Assembly: GCA_963978895.1 (NCBI GenBank)
Contig: OZ022240.1
Span: forward strand, 7,917,550-7,981,549
From: Erpobdella octoculata
Taxonomy: Eukaryota; Annelida; Clitellata; Hirudinida; Erpobdellidae
Direction of reading: 5' to 3'
DNA: 64,000 bases
Shown: positions 1 through 9,826 of the stretch, piece after piece
Layout of the letters: each line of letters starts with the position of its first letter
Position numbering within the stretch: the first letter of the stretch is position 1
Made by a program: the position numbers and the translations under genes
Notes under the pieces: generated by a model
Seen by the model: only the letters and a program-made list of their open reading frames with translations
The model's database searches: none
Told to the model about the DNA's origin: nothing

Positions 1-2
1 GT

Positions 3-185
3 TTAACAATTATCCCTAAACTGGCAAGAGATCTGGGAGTAAAAGTACACAATAGCGGCAAACCATCAAGACAATGTGCAGAAGCAGCAAAGCGAGCCAA
101 TAGGATTTTAGGATCAGTAACAAGCAGAAGCCAGGAAGTAATAATGAGGTTCTCCAAAACTTTAGTAAAACCGCATCTGGAATAA
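3..185 (+). pseudogene. Non-LTR retrotransposon (LINE) reverse transcriptase, C-terminal fragment
   Basis: The frame starting at base 3 reads as the end of a LINE reverse transcriptase: an RDLGV block, then QCAEAAKRANRILG, then LVKPHLE and a stop. The order DLGV - QC..AAKKANRILG - LVRPHLEY is well known from CR1/L2/jockey-type elements, where these segments follow the catalytic region. Here the fragment stops right after the PHLE motif and the window edge cuts its 5' side, so it is a dead remnant. The clade within the LINEs is not resolvable from about 60 codons. Confidence 0.75.
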
Positions 186-576
186 AAGTTGTCGATTTAT
201 GATAAAAACCAGACAAGACAATTTGGTACTTGCTGCTACTGCTATATTTTGTTTTACAACATCTAGTTTAAATATATACATACAATTTTAGAATTATTTA
301 AGAAAAACATTATATTTTTTAATTGTGCCGTGATTGGGGACTTTGTATTTTGTAAGGATCTGTTTTTTTAATTGTGTCACAAAAACAAACCTTGCATTAC
401 ATGTGTATTGTATCAAGATGATTTTTTTAACAACTCGTTTACTATTTAGATGAACTTTTTTAGTTTGAACAACCCTATTAATCGAATTGTTTCAAATATA
501 ACAAATTGTTTATTAATTACAATTTAATAATTATAATTTTTTATTATCTGTTAAGGTTCACCAGAAAACTTACAAG
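186..576. other. AT-rich 5' flank of the P450 gene
   Basis: No coding signal is visible. The stretch is very AT-rich with scattered T runs and lies directly upstream of P450 exon 1, so it should contain the promoter and 5' UTR, but I cannot pick out a convincing TATA box or initiator. Confidence 0.4.
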
Positions 577-744
577 ATGTTCTCAATATCGAAACTTCAA
601 TTGATACTAATTTTTATAACGCTCTGTATTTCATATTTTATTTATATTATTATAACTTTTCTTGTAAAAATGAGAAAACTTAAAAACGTATTGGAACGGT
701 TTCCAATGGATTCCAAACACTGGTTATGGGGGCATATGGATAAA
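577..744 (+). CDS. P450 exon 1: signal-anchor and hinge
   Basis: The ATG at 577 starts 56 codons: a hydrophobic stretch of about 25 residues (roughly residues 5-30), then a basic segment and an HWLWGHMDK end that matches the HWLLGH region following the N-terminal anchor of CYP4 proteins. The exon ends at a GTAAAA donor (745) in phase 0 and joins in frame to the FPGPG start of exon 2. Reading on without splicing meets a stop at 771. The start is chosen because the anchor follows immediately and no in-frame upstream ATG is seen. Confidence 0.75.
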
Positions 745-863
745 GTAAAATTTACTAAAAAATTGTATTAAACAATTCTGCGTAGTTTTATATATAGAGG
801 ACACTTATACCTATATCGTTTTTTAAACTATATTTTTTATATAGATATTTTAACGAATTGCAG

Positions 864-1014
864 TTTCCGGGACCTGGAGAAGAAGGTTTAGCTTATTTCA
901 AAGAAATGGTTAGAAAGTATCCACGTGCTGCTTGTTTTTGGATTGGAAATTATATTAGACCATATCTGGTCATCCATCATCCTGATACTGTCAAAGCCAT
1001 TTTAAAAAGAGCAG
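864..1014 (+). CDS. P450 exon 2
   Basis: Acceptor TTGCAG at 858-863. The exon encodes FPGPGEEGL, then a segment ending HHPDTVKAILKRA, the classic CYP4 beta-1/helix B region (PYLVLVHPDTVKPLLK in vertebrate CYP4F). Donor GTAACA at 1015, phase 1. Confidence 0.85.
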
Positions 1015-2033
1015 GTAACAGTTACAAACAGTTTAGTTTAAAATCTATTTTTAAATCTTTTATATTAACTTCACCGCCGGTCTTGCTTGTTTACTTGTTT
1101 GCTTGAATGTTTGCAAACCTTGAAAGTAAAAATTAACAAACTTTCCGTGATCCAATCGAGCTTAAATTTGAAATATAGGCTCAACCAATTGTGTACCAAT
1201 GCATTAATTAAAATTTGAAAGTTTTTTTGAAAAAAATTAATTTTTAATTAAAAATTTTAATTATCTATGTTTTAAAACAAATACAATTATAAAGATGTTT
1301 GCTTATATAACTAGAAAATGTTTTAAAAAAAATTGCAATAAATAAAAAACCGGCGAATCTTGAAATATAAGGAATTTTTGAAAATCCCTCGTTTTTAGGA
1401 CTTATTTGTTTAAAGCCTTTATATTATTGTTGCTTGCTTGAATGTTTGCAAACCTTGAAAGTGAAAATAAACAAACTTTGATTAACATTTTTTTATAACC
1501 GAAAAAACTTTCCAGGCCAAAAGTGCGTACGTATATTGCTACGAACATCAAATGTATTGCGTAATAAAATTAAAATTTGGTTTACGTAACAAAGTTTGAA
1601 GGTTTCAAGCAGCTTTTAGCAAATCTATTTTACGTTTTATAGGCAAAAAGAAGTTAGGAGGGAAAGGAAGAAAGAAAAGAAGCAGGAAAGCAAGTGGGAG
1701 AACGAGCGGAAGCAGAAAAACGAGCGGAAGTTGGAAAACGAGTGGAAGCGGTAGAGCAAAACGGAGAAGGAAACAGAGAAAGAAACTGGAGCGAGAGAGA
1801 GAGAGAGAAAAACGATAAAAAAACCTCTAAAAACCCCGAGCAACGCGGGTAATCGCGCTATTTAAACATAATCCTATAAATACTTACATTTGTAAATTTC
1901 AAAAATGTTCTAAAAGCAAAATTTGTATTATGTAAAAAGCCGACGAATCTTGAAATATAAATTATTTGTGAAAAACCTCGTTTTTTACGGTTTGCTTGAT
2001 TGAATTAATTTTGTTATTAATAATTTTACAAAG
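1015..2033. other. P450 intron 2, with a repeat shared with 36541-36960 and a minisatellite
   Basis: The 1.0-kb intron contains two relatives of a sequence (around 1080-1190 and 1430-1480, consensus TTGCTTGAATGTTTGCAAACC) that also appears at 36550-36620 and 36905-36960 in copy 2. At 1650-1850 lies a purine-rich run of GAGCGGAAG-type units ending in AACGCGGGTAATCGCGC, the right end of the Helitron-like minisatellite family described at 9425-9734. Confidence 0.6.
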
Positions 2034-2212
2034 GTCCCAAACCAATCAAAACAGGAGTGTATGGTTACGTAAAACATTGGATAGGTGGAGGCTTAGTTTT
2101 GAGTTCAGGAGACAAATGGTTTCGAAATAGAAGACTGCTGACAAATGTTTTCCATTTTGATGCTTTGAAGCATTTTGTCACAATTGATAATAAAGCCTGT
2201 GAGCCGTTTTTG
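2034..2212 (+). CDS. P450 exon 3: helix C region
   Basis: The exon takes over in phase 1 and reads GPKPIKTGVYGYVKHWIGGG, then LSSGDKWFRNRRLLTNVFHF. The W-x3-RR-L-L-T-x2-FHF block is the helix C signature of CYP4, whose W and R contact a heme propionate in family structures. GT donor at 2213, phase 0. Confidence 0.85.
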
Positions 2213-2246
2213 GTTAGCTGAGTAATTATAAAATTTGAAATTAATA

Positions 2247-2501
2247 CAGTAGCGGATCCAGGGGGAGGCCATGGCCCCCCGTGGATTCAAAAATTTACTT
2301 TTTTTGAAATACTAAAATATTTTTGACTGCTTTTTAGGTAAATTACAAACATTTTAGCATCTAGCAGTTGTTTTCCAGTGAGGTTTGTGGATATAAGAAT
2401 AAATTTTTGCTTTTTTCGCCGTTTTTGGCCCCTCCCGCCGTTTTTTTGCTCCTCCCGCCATTTTTTTGGCCCCCCGCCAAAGAAGTCTAGATCCGCCACT
2501 G
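2247..2501. mobile_element. Small non-autonomous hAT-like element (MITE)
   Basis: A 255-bp segment is bounded by inverted ends CAGTAGCGGATCC and its near complement AGATCCGCCACTG. The interior is two opposed GGGGGCC-rich blocks. CAGTGGCGGAT ends are typical of hAT MITEs. It lies in P450 intron 3. The flanking target duplication is unclear because both flanks are AT-rich. Confidence 0.6.
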
Positions 2502-2502
<1 letters not shown>

Positions 2503-2568
<66 letters not shown>

Positions 2569-2570
2569 AT
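2503..2570. repeat. (TA)n(TG)n microsatellite
   Basis: A run of TA dinucleotides broken once by TG, then a TG run, abutting the right end of the hAT MITE. Frames read through it are low-complexity shadows. Confidence 0.9.
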
Positions 2571-2596
2571 AAATGTAGTTATATTTGCAAATTTAG

Positions 2597-2699
2597 AAAA
2601 AGTTATCAAAGCTAGCAAAAGACGATAATTCATTTGAAGTACTACAAGTGGTCTCCTGAGATGTGCATTTTCTTTTGAGAGTGGCATTCAAGAATCAAG
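2597..2699 (+). pseudogene. P450 exon 4, frameshifted
   Basis: After acceptor AAATTTAG the phase-0 frame reads KKLSKLAKDDNSFEVLQVVS and hits TGA at 2657. From 2656 another frame resumes the expected protein: LRCAFSFESGIQES, matching the CYP4 segment that ends in CxFSF-S-xxQE. The exon closes with a GTAAAA donor (2700) in phase 2, which fits the next exon at 10949. The sequence expected between the two parts (an SLMTLD-like segment in CYP4) is missing, so a small deletion of length 3n+1 near 2655 breaks the frame. Confidence 0.7.
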
Positions 2700-3099
2700 G
2701 TAAAAATCACAAAATTAATTAAAAGTGTTACATTTCTAAAAAAGTAATAATTTAGAAAAGCTCATAAATTTGAGAATCATGGTGCTACCGTCATTCTTTT
2801 TATTCAGACCAAACGCCTTTTCTTCCCCAAAAGTTTCAAATTCCCCCAAAATTTTAGAAAAAGTTACTTTTGTTCTTTCACGGGGTTTCAGCTATTTTGG
2901 ATTAAAACGTTAACTGGATTTTAGAAAAAGTAACTTTTCCCCTCCCTTATTTTAAAATTCTCCTCCAAAGTCAAGGGAGTTAGATAAAACATTGTGTCCC
3001 ATCTGTTCGCCTATAACATACAGGTCTTTTGGTTTTCTGAAGCTAGAACCCTGTAACGCAAAAAATATAGTCTTTAACTCACAAGACTATTTCACTTCC
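2700..3099. other. Start of P450 intron 4, no gene seen
   Basis: AT-rich, with two diverged units containing TTTTAGAAAAAGTAACTTTT (around 2848-2870 and 2921-2937). No ORF, splice pair or RNA gene is convincing. Confidence 0.4.
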
Positions 3100-3630
3100 A
3101 TCTCCAATTAGTGCGCTTTAAAACACGGAGGTTCAATGGTGTGAATCTGAGGCCGATTGACGTGGCTCGTGACATGCGTGTTTACTTTAATGCAAGCTTG
3201 TTAATGAAAAAACATGTGGCCCAAGTTGCCAAAACTTGTTTTTATCACCTGCGCTTGGTGCGGCGCATTCTCGGACACAAAGTAACGGCACGATTAGTAT
3301 CCACCTTTATAATTTCAAAGCTGGATTACTGCAACTCCACGTGTCTCAGGTTCTTTTCTTGCTCTTTGTTCACTATGCCATCAACAGCCGTGCATCTTTG
3401 TACATGACTGAACTGGTCACTCCTGCGGCCAACGATCTTAGTTGGGCATCACTAGACTCTGCAGGAAAGCATGATTTAGTCGTTCCTCGAACAAGACTGG
3501 TCTTTTCAATTAGACCGTTTTCTGTTGCCACTCCCGAGGTCTGGAATAAGCTGCCCGTTGACCTAAAATTTAAAATGAAACTCAAAACAATCCTCTTCAC
3601 GTATGTTTATATCGATCTCCTGCAATAGTC
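3100..3630 (+). pseudogene. CR1/L2-like LINE reverse transcriptase, 3' fragment, frameshifted
   Basis: Two frames in series give a LINE ORF2 tail. 3111-3350 reads RDMRVYFNASLLMKKHVAQVAKTC, then ARLVSTFIISKLDYCNS, the conserved block after the RT catalytic core in CR1/L2 elements. 3390-3628 in another frame reads LVVPRTRLVFSIRPFSVATPEVWNKLP, the conserved end of the same ORF family. The region between them is deleted and the catalytic motif is absent. It lies in P450 intron 4 in the same orientation as the gene. Confidence 0.8.
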
Positions 3631-3796
3631 CACCTTCGTTTCCTGACATCTATAACAAATTTATGATTTTTCTGGTTTTTCTTTTGTGTTTTTCTTTTTC
3701 TTCATATTTTACTGATTCAACATTTTAAATTAGATGTTCTTGTTGTAAAGTTAGTCGCTGGTGTGTGCTGTAAGTAGCACTAAAAATGACTATCAA

Positions 3797-4236
3797 ATCT
3801 ATATATATAAAACTCAAATACCACTGACTGACTGACTGACTCATCACGAAATCGCAAAAACCACTAAACGGATTGTAATGAAATTTGAGACATATCTTTC
3901 TCTTGAGTTTTAGGTGTTCACTAAGAAAGGAATTTGAAAAATTCGGCCTGAAACGCGTCGGGGGTGGATAAAATGCAGACCGCGGACTTATTAATTAAAT
4001 AAATGTTAACAAAAATATAGAAATTTTTTGTTATTTTTTTTTATTAATAAAAATTACAATCAAAATTCAACCGAATACGTTATTTACTAAATCTTGGTTA
4101 TTTATTAAGCCGAATAGTTTCGGTTGCTAAAGTGACGAGTTTGTTTCATTATATGAATTAATTTAGAAATAAAATAACTATAATTAGAATAGTTAACAAA
4201 AAATTTAGAAATTTTTATTTATTTATTTATTAACAA
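3797..4236 (+). mobile_element. Helitron/Helentron-like repeat, 5' part
   Basis: Begins with CTATATATATAAAACTC, followed by (GACT)n, then ATGAAATTTGAGACATATC-type sequence. A second copy with the same start follows at 4239. This TATATATAAA/GACTGACTGACTG head resembles the 5' ends of non-autonomous Helentron-type repeats (HINEs), but I name the class by inference. Truncated at its right side. Confidence 0.5.
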
Positions 4237-4672
4237 TCTATATATATAAAAGAACATGTCCTGACTGACTGACTGATAATCAACGCCGAGCTCAAACGCC
4301 TCATCCTAGGAACGTGAAATTTGGAACTTATATTACTCTTATTGCGTAAGCATCGACTAAGAAAGGATTTTTGAAAATTTTGCTCCTGAGGGGAAGAAAC
4401 TGGAAAACAAACTTCTTTCTAAAACAATGTATATCTCGAAAACCAAAAATGAGGAGATTTTGAAATTTGGTATCTGGGTTCTTCTTGAAAAATAAAAAAA
4501 TATGTATTTTACCATTTTTTGAAAATTCGGTTTCCCGGACCTCAAATGTGGGTTGGAAAATTGGGTTATTTGGTTTTTAAAGTAGCTGCTACTCAAAAAC
4601 TGTGAATGCTACAGAAGTAAAAATTAGTATTTTCTTTCTACTCCAAAAATAATGAAATACGTGTTTTAGCAT

Positions 4673-4843
4673 TGTTGTGTCTTTCAGAAAACTTTATTCT
4701 TTCAAAACACAATATAAATAGCAAGAAACATGTAATGTAAATACCGCGCAACTCGCAAAACACTAAACAGAACTTTCTCGCAACAACTCGGTAGCTAGCT
4801 TGGAAGGCGCACCTGACTACACCTGGAGTGTCTCGTCACAACA
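4673..4843 (-). repeat. Gypsy 1 LTR (3' LTR of the minus-strand element)
   Basis: 171 bp with TG/CA termini. It includes a 23-bp segment (ATGTAATGTAAATACC...) that the other LTR lacks. A 156-bp partial copy of this LTR, including that segment, occurs inverted at 30884-31039 and again at 60384-60539. Confidence 0.9.
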
Positions 4844-4930
4844 CCTTTCCACAAGCTTTTGAGTCTTTTCAAAAGCGAAAACTAAATGTAAAAATGTCTT
4901 CTAACGAAAGAAAAAAAAATCATGTCAAAA

Positions 4931-5740
4931 TCATAAATTCTTCAACCGCAGGCGCTCCGAACGTCGTGGTCCGGTTTCAACTGAAGTATTCGCTTGCGTT
5001 GCTGATCCTGTCAGATCCGTCGGTAGAATTTCTCCTGGTACGGTTGTCGCACTGGATGGAGAACTCATTGGCAAACTGGTCGCTTGATTTCCTGTTGACA
5101 CGGTTGCCGGACTTTTCGTCGTGATTGGACTCTTCGTTGACGTGGTCGCTGGACTCTTCGTTGACGTGGTCGCTGGACTCCTCGTTGACGTGGTCGCTGG
5201 ACTCCTCGTTGACGAGTTCGCTGGACTCCTCGTTGACGTGGTCGCTGGACGTTTTGTTGACGTGGTCACTGGACTCCTCGTTGACGTGGTGTCAAATGCG
5301 TCGTCTCCAAGACTCGATGATGTGGAGTAACGTGTAACATAACGTGGGCGGAGTTGTTCCACATGGCGTTTCCAAATCGACCCATTTGAGCACAATCGTA
5401 CTTGGATGTTTCGTGCTCCCAATATTTTCTTGACTATTGCAGGAATCCATCTCGGTTGTTTACCCTGTCTGGGACCACAGCGTAACAAAAATCTCCAATT
5501 TTGTACTTGTGTTGTATTTGGAAAGATTCTTTGTTTGTTCTTTGACTTCGTGAGTGATTTTTTAAAAGTTTGTATCAATCGCTCAGATGCCCCGTTGGTT
5601 GCAGGATGATAAGGAGCTCCAGAAAGATGAATGATGCCTCTTTCTTTGCACCAATTCTGAAGTTCTTCAGAAGTAAAGGTTGGAGCATTATCAGTCACCA
5701 AAGTGTGGGGAAAACCAAAATGTGCGAAATCTTCATCCAA
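4931..5740 (-). pseudogene. Gypsy 1 integrase C-terminal half with a SPATTSTR repeat tail
   Basis: The frame carries the second catalytic Asp (LVTDNAP) and the catalytic Glu (GASERL) of a DDE integrase, separated by a YHPATNG motif as in Gypsy elements. A basic C-terminal region follows. The tail holds about seven copies of an eight-residue SPATTSTR/K unit (24-bp DNA repeat, 5130-5290) before a basic PRRSERLRLKNL end. The Thr/Ser-rich tail is unusual for a pol protein. The frame is separated from the rest of pol by a frameshift between about 5740 and 5870. Confidence 0.85.
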
Positions 5741-5870
5741 AAACTGAGTTGTTGTTTTTGCTGTTATGGAACTTGTCGGATGTATACACGGGTATTTCGA
5801 ATAGGCATCTACTATAACCAGCCAATTGGTTCAAAAAAAAATTCATGGCGTAATCCAGATGCACTCTGTC

Positions 5871-7439
5871 TCAAGGCTTTTCAGGAATCATCCACGGGTG
5901 ATTCATCATCTTTGGTGGCTTGTTTTGCTGTTCAGCACAAGAACTACATGAACGACTTAAATTTTTAATATCGTTGTCAATTCGAGGCCAATAAACTATA
6001 GTTCTTGCTAAACGCTTCATTTTTTGCATTCCGAAGTGTCCTGTATGTAACAATTCTAAAATTTTGCCGCGTAATTTCTTTGGTATCACAATTCTCGCTC
6101 CAAAGAGTAAACAACCACTTTCTGTTGAAAGAGAATCAGAAAGTTTCTCATACAGTTTTAATTCCGGTTGCATGATTCTGTGAGGCCAGCCGTCTCTCAC
6201 AAATCGTATCACTGTAAAGATAACAGGATCTTTACTTGACTCTTTTGATAACAGTCTGGAATCGGACATTTGTTGGCTGATTGTGTTAATAACGCAAACT
6301 GTTGAAACATCTGCATCTTCTTCTGTCGAGTCAAATTCTCCGTCTTCGCATGCTGGTAGGCGACTGAGGGCGTCTGCATTTCCGTGTTTTCCGGTTTTTC
6401 GATATTCAATTGAGTAGTTGTACTGGCTCAATGTCAGGGCCCATCTTGCTAGACGGTTTGCTGCCAGGACCGGAGTTCTTTTTGACGGACCAAACAATGC
6501 GAGGAGTGGTTTATGATCTGTCACCAGAATGAATCTACGCCTGTACAAGAATTGATGAAATTTCTGCAGACCAAAAATGATAGAAAGTGCTTCTTTTTGA
6601 ATCTGGTTGTAGCGTCGTTGTGTGTCTGTCAATGTTTTAAAAACGTTGTAAAGAGGACGTTCAGAACCATCGCCATATCTGTGGAACAACGCTGCTCCAA
6701 TTCCTACTTCCGACGCATCGCATGACATTCCTAAGGAAGCCGTAGGATCGAAATAAGCTAGACTAACTTCATTCGCAAGAATATCTTTAAGATGTTGGAA
6801 CACTGCATTTTCTTTGACGCCCCATTGCCATGGTGTGTTTTTCTTTGTGAGACGAGTTAACGGTTCGGTTAAGGTCGAAAGGTTCTTGATGAACTTTCCG
6901 TAGAACTGCACCGATCCCAGAAACGATCGCAGAGAAGAAACGTTTGTTGGCGGTGGCATCTTCGTAACTGCATCTTCATGTTTTCCTTTTTCTATGCCGT
7001 TTCTGGTGAGTCGATGTCCCAAGTATTCCACTGACGGTTGAGCAAAAACGCATTTCGTTTGATTGCACTTTAAACCTGAAGTGATGCCAAAAGGTAGACG
7101 TGTTTGTAGAAGTACACCTTTGTGCGTGCTCAACGCTAGTCTTCTTTGACTTTCTGGTGCCAGTTTAATCTGGAGGTACGCATCTGCGAGATCGATTTTA
7201 CTGAAGCAAAAACATCCCCCTAGTTTTCTCATCAGATCTTCTGGAAGTGGCATTGGGTAACGATGTGTTTCAAGTTGAGAGTTGATCGTTACCGAGCAGT
7301 CTCCACAGATTCTTAGTCCTGCCTTTTTCTGATTCGGTTGAATCCGTTTTCTGACTGGAACTACCGGGGTTCCATAATGATTGAACTGAGTTGGAATCCA
7401 TATGCCCTTTCTTATTCCTGCATCATACACACTGTTCAA
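5871..7439 (-). pseudogene. Gypsy 1 pol: reverse transcriptase, RNase H, integrase zinc finger
   Basis: The 522-codon open frame contains, in order, RT blocks RICGDCSVTIN, FSKIDLADAYLQI (first catalytic Asp) and LPFGITS; then EYLGHRL, the Gypsy RNase H (SCDASEVGIGA, VTDHKPL, NADALSRLP), and the integrase HHCC finger (HTGHFGM ... CSSCAEQQ). Between LPFGITS and the CNQTKCVF block about 60 residues are missing, including the YxDD catalytic pair, so this copy cannot encode an active polymerase. The open frame on both sides means the deletion was in frame. Confidence 0.92.
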
Positions 7440-8298
7440 TTTTTCCAGGATAGCAAACGATACTGTCTGGGACTTGCAGAAAATCGGTTCTGAACTTTAT
7501 TTCTAGTTCGACATCTTTAAGACACCCCAGTTGTGGATTGAACAATTCGCTGTATTCAGAGCACAAAAGTTGACATTCATTTTGAAGGTGGTTTTCTGTT
7601 GTTTCCGTTATAAGTTGAACGGAACTGAAGTTCTTTGACAGCAATGCAGTGACGTCAATCTTCATATCCCGTATCGCCTCAAATCCCAGTAGGTTGAGAT
7701 CATGTGTTTTTGTGACATTGAACCACACTCTTCTTTGGATGTCTGAGTTTTTTAATTTTACTTCTGTTTCAAATGTGCCCATTGTTGAGATGTCATCTCC
7801 CGTTGCTGAACAATATCTTTTATCATTCAGCTGCAACTTCGGTTTCCCCAGTTTGATCCATGCAGCTCGTGAACAAAAGTTGTCTCTGGAACCACTATCA
7901 ATGAGAAAACTGAAGGGTTGACTGTTGAGAGTCAACTGTTGCAACAAAGGATTTTGTCCTTTCATGGTGAACACGTGTTCTTTCACGAATTCATCTTTTG
8001 CAAATACACACTGAACTTGTCTTTTCTTTTTTAGACAAACAGCTTGCAGATGTCGTCCTTTCTTTTGACAGAAATTGCATATGTAGTTTGCAAAACGACA
8101 TTCTTTAAAAGTGTGGTTGTTCTTACCGCAACGTCGACACTTTTCTTTAGGAACATTTGGCGTTTTATCAGTTGCGTGCTGCTGATGATATTCCGTATGT
8201 TTCTTCTGCTTTCTTCGATCAACTTTGAATACCTGAGACGTTCTCTCAGGTGATGGGGCTTTTTCGCAAACGGTTTTTTTTTGCAACTTGTGCTGCAT
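7423..8298 (-). pseudogene. Gypsy 1 gag C-terminus (zinc knuckles) and protease
   Basis: Two zinc knuckles are visible: CRRCGKNNHTFKEC, and a second of form CX2CX5HX4C (CNFCQKKGRHLQAVC). They are followed by an aspartic protease site FLIDSGSRDNF. The frame then runs toward the RT start and overlaps the next frame at 7423-7439. It is joined to the upstream gag frame by a shift near 8250. Confidence 0.88.
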
Positions 8299-8956
8299 CT
8301 TTGGTTTCGCATGCTATCTCTATTGCTCTTGCAAGAGATAACTCATCGTCATTTATGCGGAACAGAGCTCGGAGGACTGCTTCATTGTTGACGGAACAGA
8401 TGAATCTGGTCCTCATTGCTTCGTCTTGTAGATTCTCGATAGAAGCGAAATCACAAGTTGTCGCTGCTTGACGAATTCTTGCCGCCAACTGGTTGATGGT
8501 TTCACCTGGTTCTTGTTTCATTCCGGTCCAGAATTTGTACCTTTATCGGACGACAAACTTTGATGGGTTAAATTGATTTCCCATAAACATTTCGATTTCT
8601 TCTATCGTTAAGTCATTCGCTTTCTTTGGCGGTGTTTGCTGATTTGCTAACGTATCAAGAAACTTGTATGTTGACGAAGTTTGATTAGTCAAGAAAACTT
8701 GAGGTATTTTTCGACCAGGAACCAAATGAGCACCAGTGAATGTTTCAAACTTTGCCCAGTAATCTTTCCATAATTCTTTCAAAGGATCGAAAACTTCGAA
8801 ACTGGGAATATTTGTTGCCGATGGTTGTAAACTCAAAACCAGCCTCTCCATTTGTTTTATGTGTTCTGCTCGTTCTTTTTCGCGAAGTCTTTCTTGTTCA
8901 GCGCGTTATCTCTCTTGCTCAGCGAACAATTTAATTAATTTATCAACTTCAGACAT
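8246..8956 (-). pseudogene. Gypsy 1 gag N-terminal part, with stops and a frameshift
   Basis: Reading from the ATG at 8956, just inside the primer-binding site, gives MSEVDKLIKLFAEQER and then an in-frame stop. The frame resumes with a charged REKERAEHIKQ stretch and a gag core (WKDYWAKFETFTGAH). A second stop lies near 8540, then EPGETINQLAARIRQAA and DEAMRTRFICSV, the retrotransposon gag (capsid) signature. The two stops and the later shift make it non-functional. Confidence 0.85.
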
Positions 8957-8971
8957 GTCGACTGCGCCAAT

Positions 8972-9119
8972 TGTTGTGTCTTTCAGAAAACTTTATTCTT
9001 TCAAAACACAATATAAATAGCAAGAAACTCGCAAAACACTAAACAGAACTTTCTCGCAACAACTCGGTAGCTAGCTTGGAAGGCGCACCTGACTACACCT
9101 GGAGTGTCTCGTTACAACA
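8972..9119 (-). repeat. Gypsy 1 LTR (5' LTR of the minus-strand element)
   Basis: 148-bp LTR matching 4673-4843 except for the 23-bp indel and a few substitutions. The 13 bases immediately left of it (8958-8971) complement the tRNA-like primer-binding site. Confidence 0.9.
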
Positions 9120-9826
9120 AGCATTTTTTGAAAATTTGGTTTCCAGGACTTCAAATGTGGGGTGGAAAATAGGGTTATTTGTTTTTTAAAGTAACTGCTA
9201 CTCAAAAACTGTAAATACCACAGATGTAAAAATTAGTATTTAGTTTCTATTCTAAAAGTAAAGATATACGTGTTTCACCATTTTTTTAACAAATTTGGTT
9301 TCCAGGACCTTAAATGTGGGGTGGACAATAGGATTACTTGGTTTTTAAAGTAGCTGCTACTCAAAAACTGTGAATGCTACAAAAGTAAAAATTAGTATTT
9401 AGTTTCTACTCTAAAAATAATGATATATTTTGTTTCACCATTTTTCTGAAGGAAAGCGACCGGGAACGGAAAAGCGACCGGGAACGGGAGGGCAAACGGG
9501 AGCGGAAAATGCGACCGGGAACGGGAGGGCAAACGGGAGTGGAAAATGCGACCGGGAGTGGGAAAGCGGCCGGTAACGGAAAGCGGCCGGGAACGGGAAA
9601 GCGGCCGGGAATAGGAAAACGACCGGGAAAAGCGAGTTGGAGCGGTTAAGCAAGCGGGGAAGGAAACCTGAGCGAGAGAGACAAACATTAAAAAAACTTC
9701 TAAAAACCTCGGGCAACGCCGGGTACCCCGCTAGTAAATAAATAACTTGTACTTGGCATGTCAGAAAATCTTGGATAACGTCAATCTCAGAGAATGCCCA
9801 CTGGTGCTGTTACTATCACCAAGGCC

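Larger units (their letters stand above)
4673..9119 (-). mobile_element. Ty3/Gypsy LTR retrotransposon 1, degraded
   Basis: A complete but dead element in P450 intron 4. LTRs lie at 4673-4843 (171 bp) and 8972-9119 (148 bp) and differ by a 23-bp indel plus point changes. Both have TG...CA ends and are flanked by the 5-bp duplication AGCAT (4668-4672 and 9120-9124). On the minus strand the primer-binding site next to the upstream LTR reads TGGCGCAGTCGAC, complementary to the 3' end of a serine tRNA as in 17.6/297-type elements. A purine-rich tract ending GTGGAAAGG precedes the downstream LTR. The frames are broken in gag and pol and the RT active site is deleted. No envelope frame is seen. Confidence 0.92.
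4239..9734 (+). mobile_element. Helitron/Helentron-like repeat interrupted by a Gypsy element
   Basis: Starts CTATATATATAAAAGAAC, then (GACT)n. Its core is a roughly 159-bp unit (CCAGGACTTCAAATGTGG ... CACTCAAAAACTG-like) present about three times at 4500-4672 and 9120-9450. It then passes into a GC-rich GAACGGGAAAGCGACCGG minisatellite (9450-9660) and ends GGGCAACGCCGGGTACCCCGCTAGT. Removing the Gypsy insertion (4673-9119) and one copy of its 5-bp duplication rejoins the core. The CCGCTAGT end recurs in every family member in this window. Confidence 0.55.

Noticed and set aside
3373..3600. Minus-strand ORF of 75 codons
   Set aside because: It is the complement of the LINE reverse-transcriptase tail, which has clear family motifs on the plus strand.
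9392..9716. Minus-strand ORFs with SRSRP/PFPVAF repeats
   Set aside because: They are the GC-rich minisatellite at the right end of the Helitron-like repeat.
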